Under the pieces are notes generated by a model. The model was given only the letters and a program-made list of their open reading frames with translations. It was not told the DNA's origin and did no database searches. Both the position numbers and the translations under genes were made by a program. Positions 23,433-32,963 of a DNA stretch of 64,000 nucleotides are shown here, piece after piece (the stretch's first letter is position 1; each line of letters opens with the position of its first letter). Source of the DNA: JAEUNX01 sp034004685 (GTDB lineage: Bacteria > Pseudomonadota > Gammaproteobacteria > Burkholderiales > Rhodocyclaceae); contig JAVEWG010000007.1 of the NCBI GenBank assembly GCA_034004685.1, positions 35,545 through 99,544 of the forward strand, given 5' to 3'.

Positions 23433-26400
23433 ATGGCGTATTCCTACACTGAAAAGAAGCGCATCCGCAAAAGCTTTGCCAAACGAGCTGCGGTGTTGGA
23501 TGCGCCCTTTTTGCTCGCCACCCAGATCGAATCTTTTGCTGAGTTTCTGCAAGCCGAGGTGCTGCCGTCCGAGCGGGCCAATCAAGGGTTGCAGGCCGCA
23601 TTTACCTCGATCTTTCCCATTTCCAGCCATAGTGGCAACGCTCGGCTTGAATTTGTCCATTATCAGCTGGGGGAACCCGCGTTTGACGTGACCGAGTGTC
23701 AGCAGCGTGGCCTGACTTTCGCCGCTCCGCTGCGGGCGCGGGTCCGCCTGGTGATTCTTGACAAGGATGCCGCCAAGGAAACCATCAAGGAGGTGAAGGA
23801 GCAGGAGGTCTATATGGGCGAGATTCCGCTCATGACCGAGAACGGCTCCTTCATCATCAATGGCACCGAGCGGGTTATTGTTTCGCAGTTGCATCGCTCG
23901 CCAGGGGTTTTCTTCGAGCATGACCGGGGCAAGACCCACTCATCCGGCAAGCTTCTGTTCTCCGCCAGGATCATCCCCTACCGCGGCTCCTGGCTGGACT
24001 TCGAGTTCGATCCCAAGGATCTCTTGTATTTCCGGGTTGACCGTCGTCGCAAGATGCCGGTGAGCATCCTGCTGCGGGCGATCGGTTTGACGCCCGAGGA
24101 GATTCTCGCCACGTTCCATGATTTCGACCGGTTCGAGCTTGCCGGCGAGGGCATCCACTTCGAAGTGGTACCCGAACGCCTGCGCGGTGAGATTGCCCGC
24201 TTCGACGTGGTAGACAGCTCTGGCCGCATCATCGTGGCCAAAGACAAGCGCATCACCGCCAAGCACATACGGGAGCTGGCCGAGGCCGGCATCAAGACCT
24301 TTGGTGTTCCTGAAGAGTTCATCCTGGGCCGCATTCTGGCCAAGGATGTGGTGGACGGGGAAACCGGCGAACTGGTGGCGCGGGCCAACGACGAGATTAC
24401 CGAGGATCTTCTGGGCAAGCTGCGGGAGGCCCGGGTGGCCGAGGTGTTCACCCTGTTCGTGAATGACCTGGATCGTGGGGCTTACATCGCCCAGACCCTG
24501 CGCATTGACGAAACCGCCGACCAGTGGGCCGCACGGGTCGCCATTTATCGCATGATGCGTCCCGGTGAGCCTCCCACGGAAGATGCGGTGGAAGCCCTGT
24601 TCCAAGGATTGTTCTATTCCGAGGAGCGCTACGACCTTTCCGCGGTTGGCCGGATGAAGTTCAACCGGCGGGCCTTCCCCGAGAAGATCGAGGAGCGCAC
24701 GCCCGAGTGGTTGAAGCGCTTCTATGCCAAGGTCGGCCCCCGGGGTGAAGGCGAGGCCGGCACTCTGGCCAACGAAGACATCCTGGCGGTGATCGGCGTT
24801 CTGGTGGAGCTGCGCAACGGTCGCGGTGAAATCGATGATATCGATCACCTGGGTAACCGCCGGGTGCGTTCCGTAGGCGAATTGGCCGAAAACCAGTTCC
24901 GGGCAGGTCTGGTGCGGGTGGAGCGGGCAGTCAAGGAGCGCTTGGGTCAGGCCGAGAGCGATAACCTCATGCCCCATGACCTGATCAACGCCAAGCCCAT
25001 TTCGGCGGCGATCAAGGAGTTCTTCGGCTCCAGTCAGCTTTCCCAGTTCATGGATCAGACCAACCCCCTGTCGGAGATCACCCACAAGCGGCGGGTTTCT
25101 GCCCTGGGCCCTGGTGGTCTGACCCGGGAACGGGCCGGCTTCGAGGTGCGGGACGTGCACCCGACCCATTACGGCCGGGTTTGCCCTATCGAAACGCCGG
25201 AAGGCCCGAACATCGGCCTGATCAACTCCCTGGCCGTGTACGCCCGAACCAATCGTCACGGCTTCCTGGAGACCCCGTATCGCAAGGTTAATAATGGTCT
25301 TGTGACCAATCAGATCGATTTCCTGTCGGCGATCGAAGAAGGTCAGTATGTGATCGCCCAGGCCAATGCCGAGATCGACGAAAACAGCATGCTGAGCGGT
25401 GACCTGGTGTCCTGCCGTCACAAGGGTGAATTCACCCTGGCGACTGCCGACCGGGTTCAATACATGGACGTGGCGCCGGGCCAGATCGTATCGGTTGCGG
25501 CTTCCCTGATTCCGTTCCTGGAACACGACGATGCCAACCGGGCCCTGATGGGCGCCAACATGCAGCGTCAGGCCGTACCTTGTTTGCGTGCCGAAAAGCC
25601 CCTGGTGGGCACTGGCATCGAACGGACGGTGGCGGTGGACTCCGGGACGGCGGTGCAAGCGCGGCGCGGCGGGGTGGTGGACTACGTGGACGCCAACCGG
25701 ATCGTGGTGCGGGTCAACGACGATGAAACCCTGGCCGGCGAGGTTGGGGTGGATATCTACAACCTCACCAAGTACACCCGTTCCAACCAGAACACCAATA
25801 TCAACCAGCGTCCCATCGTCAAGGTGGGTGACCGCATTGCCCGCAATGACGTGGTGGCCGATGGCGCCTCCACCGATTTGGGTGAGCTGGCCCTCGGCCA
25901 GAACATGCTGGTGGCCTTCATGCCGTGGAACGGCTACAACTTCGAAGATTCGATCCTGATCTCCGAGCGGGTGGTGGCGGACGACCGCTTCACCTCGATC
26001 CACATCGAAGAACTCACCGTGGTGGCCCGTGATACCAAGTTGGGCCCCGAGGAAATCACCCGGGATATCGCTTCCCTGGGCGAAGCCCAGCTGGGGCGCC
26101 TGGATGAGTCCGGTATCGTTTACATCGGTGCTGAAGTGGAAGCCGGCGATGTGCTGGTGGGCAAGGTTACCCCCAAGGGTGAAACCCAGCTTACCCCGGA
26201 AGAAAAGCTCCTGCGGGCGATCTTCGGCGAAAAGGCCTCCGACGTGAAGGACACCTCCCTGCGGGTGCCCTCCGGCATGAACGGTACGGTGATCGACGTG
26301 CAGGTGTTCACCCGGGAAGGCATCGAGCGGGACAAGCGTGCCCAGTCCATCATCGACGACATGCTGCGGGGCTTCAAGCTGGACCTGGCCGACCAGATGC

Positions 26401-27566
26401 GTATCGTCGAACGGGACGCCTTCGCCCGGATTCGCCGCATGATCGTCGGTCAGAAGGCCAACGGGGGCCCGCGCAAGCTGGCCAAGGGTGCCGAGATTGC
26501 CGACGCCTATCTGGACTCCCTCGAGCACTACGACTGGTTCGACATCCGGATGGCCGACGAAGAGATCGCTGCCCAGCTGGAAGCTGTCCGGGAAGGTCTG
26601 GAAAAGACTCGCAAGGACTTTGATCAGGCCTTCGAGATCAAGAAGAAAAAGCTCACCCAGGGCGATGAGCTGCCCCCGGGCGTGCAGAAAATGGTCAAGG
26701 TTTACCTGGCGGTGAAGCGTCGTCTCCAGCCTGGCGACAAGATGGCCGGCCGGCACGGTAACAAGGGTGTGGTTTCCCGCATCGTTCCCGTTGAAGACAT
26801 GCCCTACATGGCAGATGGCACGCCGGCGGACATCGTTCTCAACCCCCTGGGGGTGCCGTCCCGAATGAACATCGGGCAGATTCTCGAGACCCATCTGGGC
26901 TGGGCCGCCAAGGAGCTGGGGAACAAGATCGACCGGATGCTGCGGGCCAACGCGGCGGCGAGTGAAGTGCGCGCCCTGCTGGATTCGATCTATAACGGAA
27001 GTGGCAAGAAGGAAGATCTACCCTCCTTCGATGATGGTGAAATTCTCGAGTTGGCCCATCACTTGAGAAAGGGCGTGCCCTTCGCAACCCCGGTGTTTGA
27101 TGGTGCCAAGGAGCAGGAAATTTCGGCGATGCTGGAGCTGGCCGGTCTGCCCGTGGGGGGTCAGGTCACCCTTTATGATGGCCGTACCGGTGACGCCTTC
27201 GATCGTTCGGTTACTGTGGGATACAAGCACGTGCTGAAACTGCACCACTTGGTGGATGACAAGATGCACGCCCGTTCAACCGGCCCCTACAGTCTGGTGA
27301 CTCAGCAACCCCTGGGGGGTAAGGCCCAGTTCGGTGGCCAGCGTTTCGGGGAAATGGAAGTGTGGGCCCTCGAAGCCTACGGCGCCTCCTACACCCTGCA
27401 GGAAATGCTCACTGTGAAGTCCGACGATGTGACTGGCCGGACCAAGGTGTACGAGAGCATCGTCAAGGGCGAGCACAAGATTGATGCGGGCATGCCGGAG
27501 TCCTTCAACGTGTTGGTGAAGGAAATCCGTTCCCTGGCCATCGACATTGACCTGGACCGCTACTAA
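23433..27566 (+). CDS. rpoB: RNA polymerase beta subunit
   Basis: 1377 residues from ATG 23433 (MAYSYTEKKRIRKSF), with GGAG upstream; the frame opens 42 bases earlier without a family match. The rifampicin-pocket region reads SSQLSQFMDQTNPLSE and THKRRVSALGPGGL, with the Gln, Asp, His and Ser positions in their susceptible wild-type form. C-terminal switch/clamp motifs include GGKAQFGGQRFGEMEVWALE. Catalytic core subunit for RNA synthesis. It is followed after 57 bases by rpoC. Confidence 0.99.
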   Translation: MAYSYTEKKRIRKSFAKRAAVLDAPFLLATQIESFAEFLQAEVLPSERANQGLQAAFTSIFPISSHSGNARLEFVHYQLGEPAFDVTECQQRGLTFAAPLRARVRLVILDKDAAKETIKEVKEQEVYMGEIPLMTENGSFIINGTERVIVSQLHRSPGVFFEHDRGKTHSSGKLLFSARIIPYRGSWLDFEFDPKDLLYFRVDRRRKMPVSILLRAIGLTPEEILATFHDFDRFELAGEGIHFEVVPERLRGEIARFDVVDSSGRIIVAKDKRITAKHIRELAEAGIKTFGVPEEFILGRILAKDVVDGETGELVARANDEITEDLLGKLREARVAEVFTLFVNDLDRGAYIAQTLRIDETADQWAARVAIYRMMRPGEPPTEDAVEALFQGLFYSEERYDLSAVGRMKFNRRAFPEKIEERTPEWLKRFYAKVGPRGEGEAGTLANEDILAVIGVLVELRNGRGEIDDIDHLGNRRVRSVGELAENQFRAGLVRVERAVKERLGQAESDNLMPHDLINAKPISAAIKEFFGSSQLSQFMDQTNPLSEITHKRRVSALGPGGLTRERAGFEVRDVHPTHYGRVCPIETPEGPNIGLINSLAVYARTNRHGFLETPYRKVNNGLVTNQIDFLSAIEEGQYVIAQANAEIDENSMLSGDLVSCRHKGEFTLATADRVQYMDVAPGQIVSVAASLIPFLEHDDANRALMGANMQRQAVPCLRAEKPLVGTGIERTVAVDSGTAVQARRGGVVDYVDANRIVVRVNDDETLAGEVGVDIYNLTKYTRSNQNTNINQRPIVKVGDRIARNDVVADGASTDLGELALGQNMLVAFMPWNGYNFEDSILISERVVADDRFTSIHIEELTVVARDTKLGPEEITRDIASLGEAQLGRLDESGIVYIGAEVEAGDVLVGKVTPKGETQLTPEEKLLRAIFGEKASDVKDTSLRVPSGMNGTVIDVQVFTREGIERDKRAQSIIDDMLRGFKLDLADQMRIVERDAFARIRRMIVGQKANGGPRKLAKGAEIADAYLDSLEHYDWFDIRMADEEIAAQLEAVREGLEKTRKDFDQAFEIKKKKLTQGDELPPGVQKMVKVYLAVKRRLQPGDKMAGRHGNKGVVSRIVPVEDMPYMADGTPADIVLNPLGVPSRMNIGQILETHLGWAAKELGNKIDRMLRANAAASEVRALLDSIYNGSGKKEDLPSFDDGEILELAHHLRKGVPFATPVFDGAKEQEISAMLELAGLPVGGQVTLYDGRTGDAFDRSVTVGYKHVLKLHHLVDDKMHARSTGPYSLVTQQPLGGKAQFGGQRFGEMEVWALEAYGASYTLQEMLTVKSDDVTGRTKVYESIVKGEHKIDAGMPESFNVLVKEIRSLAIDIDLDRY

Positions 27567-27623
27567 ACCGGGAAATCGGTTGAACGACTGATCCCCTGAA
27601 TCGATTTCCGGATGGAGTGATAG

Positions 27624-30600
27624 ATGAAAAGCTTGTTGGCTGATCTGTTCAAGCAAACCCTGCCTAACGAGGAAGAATTCGACGCGATCACCATTGGCCT
27701 CGCGTCGCCGGACAAGATCCGGTCCTGGTCCTACGGCGAGGTCAAGAAGCCCGAGACCATCAACTACCGTACCTTCAAGCCCGAGCGCGATGGGCTGTTC
27801 TGCGCCAAGATCTTTGGCCCGGTGAAGGATTACGAATGCCTTTGCGGCAAGTACAAGCGCCTCAAGCACCGTGGCGTGATCTGCGAGAAGTGCGGCGTCG
27901 AGGTGACCTTGTCCAAGGTGCGCCGCGAGCGCATGGGGCACATCGAGCTGGCCAGCCCGGTGGCCCATATCTGGTTCCTCAAGAGCCTGCCAAGCCGTCT
28001 TGGCATGGTGCTCGACATGACTCTGCGGGATATCGAGCGAGTCCTCTACTTCGAGGCCTTTGTGGTGGTGGAAGCTGGCATGACCCCCCTCAACCGGGGA
28101 CAGCTCCTCACCGAGGACGACTATGTCGCCAAGGTCGAAGAGTACGGTGACGAATTCGATGCCACCATGGGTGCCGAGGGCGTGCGGGAACTGCTGCGCA
28201 CCCTGAATGTGAACGTCGAGGTGGAAAAGCTGCGGGCCGAATTGGAAGCTACCAGCTCCGAGGCCAAGATCAAGAAGTTCGCCAAGCGCCTCAAGGTGTT
28301 GGAGGCCTTCCAGCAATCCGGTATCAAGCCTGAGTGGATGATCCTTGAGGTCCTGCCGGTGCTGCCGCCGGACCTGCGTCCCCTGGTTCCCCTGGACGGT
28401 GGCCGTTTTGCCACCTCCGATCTGAACGACCTTTATCGTCGTGTGATCAACCGTAACAACCGGTTGAAGCGCCTGCTCGAGCTCAAGGCCCCGGATATCA
28501 TCGTGCGCAACGAAAAGCGCATGCTCCAGGAAGCGGTGGACTCCCTACTGGACAACGGCCGCCGCGGCAAGGCCATGACTGGCGCCAACAAGCGTCCGCT
28601 GAAGTCCCTGGCCGACATGATCAAGGGCAAGAGTGGTCGTTTCCGTCAGAACCTGCTGGGTAAGCGGGTGGATTACTCGGGCCGTTCCGTCATCGTGGTG
28701 GGGCCCCAGTTGCGCCTGCATCAGTGCGGCCTGCCCAAGCTGATGGCCTTGGAGCTGTTTAAGCCTTTCATCTTCAACAAGCTGGAGCTGATGGGCCTGG
28801 CGACCACCATCAAGCAGGCCAAGAAGATGGTGGAATCCCAGGAACCGGTGGTGTGGGATATCCTGGAAGAGGTGATTCGCGAGCATCCGGTAATGCTCAA
28901 CCGTGCCCCGACCTTGCACCGCCTTGGCATCCAGGCTTTCGAGCCGGTGCTGATCGAGGGCAAGGCAATCCAGCTGCATCCCTTGGTGTGCGTGGCCTTT
29001 AACGCCGACTTTGACGGCGACCAGATGGCGGTTCACGTCCCCCTTTCCCTGGAAGCCCAGATGGAAGCTCGCACCCTGATGCTGGCTTCCAACAATGTGC
29101 TGTCTCCCGCCAACGGCGAGCCCATTATCGTTCCGTCCCAGGACATCGTGCTGGGGCTTTACTACGCCACCCGCGAAGGTGTGAATGCCAAGGGTGAAGG
29201 CATGATCTTCACTGACGTGGGCGAAGCCAAGCGGGCGTGGGAATCCGGTCAAGCGGCATTGCACGCACGGGTTTGGGTGCGACTCAAGGAATACGAACGG
29301 GGTGCCGACGGTGAGGTGATCGAGAAGATCACCCGCTACAACACCACCATCGGTCGGGCCATCCTCTCTGAAATCCTGCCGGTCGGCCTGCCTTTCAGCG
29401 TGATCGACAAGCCTCTCAAGAAAAAGGAAATTTCCAGGCTGATCAACGCATCCTTCCGGCGTTGCGGGCTGCGCGATACCGTGGTCTTCGCTGACAAGCT
29501 GATGCAGTCGGGGTTCTCCCTGGCGACCCGCGCGGGGATTTCCATCGCGGTGAAGGACATGCTGGTACCCAGCCAGAAGGATCCGTTGATCCACGCGGCC
29601 GAGCAAGAGGTGAAGGAGATTGCCCAGCAATATACCTCCGGCTTGGTGACCGACGGCGAACGCTACAACAAGGTGGTGGACATCTGGGGTCGCTGCGGTG
29701 ACCAGGTGGCCAAGGCCATGATGGAACAACTTGGTCAGGAGGATGTCGAGGATCGCAGTGGCAAGACCGTCAAGCAGGAGTCCTTCAACTCCATCTACAT
29801 GATGGCGGACTCCGGCGCGCGGGGTTCCGCCGCCCAGATCCGTCAGTTGGCGGGGATGCGGGGCTTGATGGCCAAGCCGGACGGCTCCATCATCGAGACT
29901 CCGATTACCACCAATTTCCGCGAAGGTCTGAACGTTCTCCAGTACTTCATCTCCACCCACGGTGCTCGTAAGGGTCTGGCGGATACTGCATTGAAGACCG
30001 CGAACTCCGGCTACCTGACCCGTCGTTTGGTGGACGTGACCCAGGACTTGGTGGTGATCGAGGACGATTGCGGCACTCGCGAAGGTTTCGTCACCAAGGC
30101 CCTCATTGAAGGTGGCGAGGTGATCGAGCCCCTGCGGGAGCGGATTCTCGGCCGGGTGTGTGTGGATGATCTGGTTAATCCTGACACCCAGGAGACCGCC
30201 ATCGAGGCCGGCTCGCTGCTCGACGAAGACGCCGTGGACCTCATCGAGAGCTTGGGCATTGACGAGGTGCGGGTGCGGACCCCTCTCACCTGCGAGACTC
30301 GTTATGGTTTGTGCGCCAAGTGCTACGGCCGCGATCTGGGTCGCGGATCGCCGGTTAACGTTGGTGAGGCGGTTGGCGTGATCGCCGCCCAGTCCATCGG
30401 CGAGCCGGGTACCCAGCTGACCATGCGGACTTTCCACGTAGGGGGCGCGGCGTCCCGGGCTGCCGCGGCAAGTGCCGTCGAGGCCAAGTCCTCAGGGAGC
30501 ATCCGTTTTGCCGGCAACATGCGGTACGTGTCCAGCGCCAAGGGCGAGAAGGTTGTTATCGCCCGTTCTGCAGAAGTGGTGGTGGCTGATGATCTGGGCC

Positions 30601-31835
30601 GGGAGCGGGAACGGCACAAAGTGCCTTACGGAGCTACCTTGCTGGTGGATGATGGGGCTCCGGTCAAGGCCGGTGCCCAATTGGCCACCTGGGATCCCCA
30701 TACCCGTCCCATCGTGACCGAGTATTCCGGTACCGTGAAGTTCGAGAACGTGGAGGAAGGGGCCACCGTCGCCAAGCAGATCGACGAAGTGACGGGCCTG
30801 TCCACGCTGGTGGTTATCGATGCCAAGCGTCGTACCTCCGCCACCGCCGGCAAAGGGGTTCGTCCCCAGGTCAAGTTGTTGGACGAATCTGGCGAAGAGG
30901 TGCGGATCGCCGGCACAGATCATCCGGTAACCATCACCTTCCAGGTGGGATCGCTGATTACCGTCAAGGACGGGCAGCAGGTCAGCGTGGGGGATGTGCT
31001 GGCCCGTATTCCCCAGGAGTCGGCCAAAACCCGCGACATCACGGGGGGCCTGCCCCGGGTTGCGGAGCTGTTTGAAGCCCGCTCTCCGAAGGATGCTGGG
31101 GTGCTGGCGGAATACACCGGTACGGTTTCTTTCGGCAAGGACACCAAGGGCAAGCAGCGTCTGGTGATCACCGAACCGGACGGGACCGCCCATGAGTTCC
31201 TGATCCCGAAGGACAAGCACGTCATGGTCCATGACGGCCAGGTGGTTAACAAGGGCGAGTTGATCGTGGACGGTCCCGCCGATCCCCACGATATCCTGCG
31301 TTTGCAGGGGGTCCCGGCCCTGGCCCGTTACATCATCGATGAAGTTCAGGACGTCTATCGTCTACAGGGTGTGAAGATCAACGACAAACACATCGAGGTG
31401 ATCGTGCGCCAGATGCTGCGTCGGGTGGTTATTTCCGATGCAGGCGACACCGGCTTCATCCGCGAAGAACAGGTTGAGCGCGCTGAAGTCCTGGACGAAA
31501 ACGACAAGGCCATTGCTGCCGGCAAACTTCCCGCAAGCTACGAGTACACCTTGCTGGGTATCACCAAGGCGTCCTTGTCTACCGACTCCTTCATCTCGGC
31601 GGCCTCGTTCCAGGAAACCACGAGAGTGCTTACCGAAGCTGCCATCATGGGCAAGCGGGACGAGCTGCGTGGTCTGAAGGAAAATGTCATCGTCGGTCGC
31701 CTCATTCCTGCAGGTACCGGCTTGGCCTATCACCGAAATCGCAAGGCCCAGTCGGCCGGAGACGACCTCGGTGGCGACCATGCCTGGCTGCCTGTCGAGA
31801 CACCGGCAGAAACGCAAGATATTTCTGCCGGTTGA
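27624..31835 (+). CDS. rpoC: RNA polymerase beta' subunit
   Basis: 1403 residues. N-terminal zinc-binding motif CLCGKYKRLKHRG..CEKCG, the invariant catalytic loop NADFDGDQMAVH that holds the active-site magnesium, bridge-helix and trigger-loop regions (MADSGARGSAAQIRQLAGMR), and a second zinc site (CETRYGLCAKCYG). GGAG lies before the ATG. Length is typical for betaproteobacteria. It forms the active centre together with RpoB. Confidence 0.99.
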   Translation: MKSLLADLFKQTLPNEEEFDAITIGLASPDKIRSWSYGEVKKPETINYRTFKPERDGLFCAKIFGPVKDYECLCGKYKRLKHRGVICEKCGVEVTLSKVRRERMGHIELASPVAHIWFLKSLPSRLGMVLDMTLRDIERVLYFEAFVVVEAGMTPLNRGQLLTEDDYVAKVEEYGDEFDATMGAEGVRELLRTLNVNVEVEKLRAELEATSSEAKIKKFAKRLKVLEAFQQSGIKPEWMILEVLPVLPPDLRPLVPLDGGRFATSDLNDLYRRVINRNNRLKRLLELKAPDIIVRNEKRMLQEAVDSLLDNGRRGKAMTGANKRPLKSLADMIKGKSGRFRQNLLGKRVDYSGRSVIVVGPQLRLHQCGLPKLMALELFKPFIFNKLELMGLATTIKQAKKMVESQEPVVWDILEEVIREHPVMLNRAPTLHRLGIQAFEPVLIEGKAIQLHPLVCVAFNADFDGDQMAVHVPLSLEAQMEARTLMLASNNVLSPANGEPIIVPSQDIVLGLYYATREGVNAKGEGMIFTDVGEAKRAWESGQAALHARVWVRLKEYERGADGEVIEKITRYNTTIGRAILSEILPVGLPFSVIDKPLKKKEISRLINASFRRCGLRDTVVFADKLMQSGFSLATRAGISIAVKDMLVPSQKDPLIHAAEQEVKEIAQQYTSGLVTDGERYNKVVDIWGRCGDQVAKAMMEQLGQEDVEDRSGKTVKQESFNSIYMMADSGARGSAAQIRQLAGMRGLMAKPDGSIIETPITTNFREGLNVLQYFISTHGARKGLADTALKTANSGYLTRRLVDVTQDLVVIEDDCGTREGFVTKALIEGGEVIEPLRERILGRVCVDDLVNPDTQETAIEAGSLLDEDAVDLIESLGIDEVRVRTPLTCETRYGLCAKCYGRDLGRGSPVNVGEAVGVIAAQSIGEPGTQLTMRTFHVGGAASRAAAASAVEAKSSGSIRFAGNMRYVSSAKGEKVVIARSAEVVVADDLGRERERHKVPYGATLLVDDGAPVKAGAQLATWDPHTRPIVTEYSGTVKFENVEEGATVAKQIDEVTGLSTLVVIDAKRRTSATAGKGVRPQVKLLDESGEEVRIAGTDHPVTITFQVGSLITVKDGQQVSVGDVLARIPQESAKTRDITGGLPRVAELFEARSPKDAGVLAEYTGTVSFGKDTKGKQRLVITEPDGTAHEFLIPKDKHVMVHDGQVVNKGELIVDGPADPHDILRLQGVPALARYIIDEVQDVYRLQGVKINDKHIEVIVRQMLRRVVISDAGDTGFIREEQVERAEVLDENDKAIAAGKLPASYEYTLLGITKASLSTDSFISAASFQETTRVLTEAAIMGKRDELRGLKENVIVGRLIPAGTGLAYHRNRKAQSAGDDLGGDHAWLPVETPAETQDISAG

Positions 31836-31836
31836 C

Positions 31837-31874
31837 GCCGGTTTGGATATGGAGCTAAAATCCGGCCTCTTTTT
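31837..31874 (+). terminator. Weak terminator candidate after rpoC
   Basis: GCCGG (31837-31841) and CCGGC (31862-31866), extended by imperfect TTT/AAA pairing, then CTCTTTTT. The loop is about 15 bases, so the element is weak, but the T run and its place in the 133-base gap before rpsL support it. Confidence 0.45.
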
Positions 31875-31968
31875 GTAAGCTGGCCAATCGTAGTCAGTTT
31901 AAGCCGGAATAAACCTTCTGAGGCGGCCCTGGCGGGCTGCCTTGGTCTTTTGGGAAATTCTAGAAGCT

Positions 31969-32346
31969 ATGCCAACAATCAATCAGCTCGTCCGCAAGCC
32001 GCGGGCCGTCGCAGAAGTCAAGAGCAAGGTTCCTGCTCTCGAAGCCTGCCCTCAGAAGCGGGGTGTCTGTACTCGCGTCTATACGACTACTCCCAAGAAG
32101 CCGAACTCCGCGTTGCGGAAGGTTGCCAAGGTTCGCCTGACCAACGGCTTTGAGGTGATTTCCTATATCGGCGGTGAGGGGCACAACCTTCAGGAGCACT
32201 CCGTTGTGTTGATCCGCGGCGGCCGGGTGAAGGATTTGCCGGGTGTGCGCTATCACATCGTTCGCGGCTCCCTTGACTTGCAGGGCGTCAAGGATCGTAA
32301 GCAGTCGCGCTCCAAGTACGGTGCCAAGCGGCCGAAGAAGTCCTGA
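31969..32346 (+). CDS. rpsL: 30S ribosomal protein S12
   Basis: 125 residues from ATG 31969 (MPTINQLVRKPR), the family start; the frame opens 27 bases earlier. The decoding-centre loop TTPKKPNSALRK keeps the two lysines whose mutation gives streptomycin resistance. The RGGRVKDLPGVRYH loop carries the aspartate that is methylthiolated by RimO in E. coli. First gene of the str block rpsL-rpsG-fusA-tuf. Confidence 0.98.
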   Translation: MPTINQLVRKPRAVAEVKSKVPALEACPQKRGVCTRVYTTTPKKPNSALRKVAKVRLTNGFEVISYIGGEGHNLQEHSVVLIRGGRVKDLPGVRYHIVRGSLDLQGVKDRKQSRSKYGAKRPKKS

Positions 32347-32382
32347 TTGTTGGTCGTTCATAAGAATTAGCGAGAGGTTGTC

Positions 32383-32853
32383 ATGCCCCGTCGTCGTGAA
32401 GTACCCAAGCGTGAAATCCTGGCTGACCCGAAGTTCGGTAGTCAGGATGTTTCGAAGTTCATCAACGTGATCATGCAGGCCGGGAAGAAGGCTGTTGCAG
32501 AGCGCATCGTGTACGGCGCCTTTGCGAATATTTCCGCGAAGTCCGGCAAAGATCCCCTTGAGGTTTTTGCTGCTGCAGTCGGCAATGTGAAGCCGGTGGT
32601 GGAGGTTAAGAGCCGTCGCGTCGGCGGTGCCAACTACCAGGTTCCCGTTGAGGTGCGGCCGTCGCGTCGGATGGCTCTGTCCATGCGTTGGCTCCGTGAG
32701 GCCGCCCGTAAGCGTTCGGAGAAGTCCATGGCTCAGCGTCTGGCTGGTGAGCTGCTTGAGGCTTCCGAAGGGCGGGGTGCTGCCATGAAGAAGCGCGAAG
32801 AAGTGCATCGGATGGCTGAGGCGAACAAGGCTTTCTCTCATTTCCGCTTCTGA
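32383..32853 (+). CDS. rpsG: 30S ribosomal protein S7
   Basis: 156 residues, usual length. Starts MPRRREVPKREIL and contains the beta-hairpin region and the YQVPVEV.P.RR segment that lies at the E site. It nucleates assembly of the 30S head and in E. coli represses translation of the str operon. GAGAGG precedes the ATG. Confidence 0.98.
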   Translation: MPRRREVPKREILADPKFGSQDVSKFINVIMQAGKKAVAERIVYGAFANISAKSGKDPLEVFAAAVGNVKPVVEVKSRRVGGANYQVPVEVRPSRRMALSMRWLREAARKRSEKSMAQRLAGELLEASEGRGAAMKKREEVHRMAEANKAFSHFRF

Positions 32854-32963
32854 GGTTTTCTCGAAGTGGTTCAACGGGCCCTGTCAAGGGCTCGCTTGTT
32901 TTGTAAAGCAACTGTTATAGGCTCGCGCGCTTCAGCGTGATCCAAGGAAGGTAGGCAAGCAAC

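Noticed and set aside
23940..26894. 984-codon open frame antisense to rpoB
   Set aside because: It mirrors the codon-position pattern of rpoB, is rich in His/Gly/Gln, and has no ribosome site or family resemblance; a shadow of a GC-rich gene.
28545..30437. 630-codon open frame antisense to rpoC
   Set aside because: Same kind of shadow, with frame locked to the rpoC codons and no recognisable domain.
32880..32930. Possible promoter before fusA (TTGTTT ... TATAGG)
   Set aside because: Spacer of about 14 bases is too short and the hexamers are poor.
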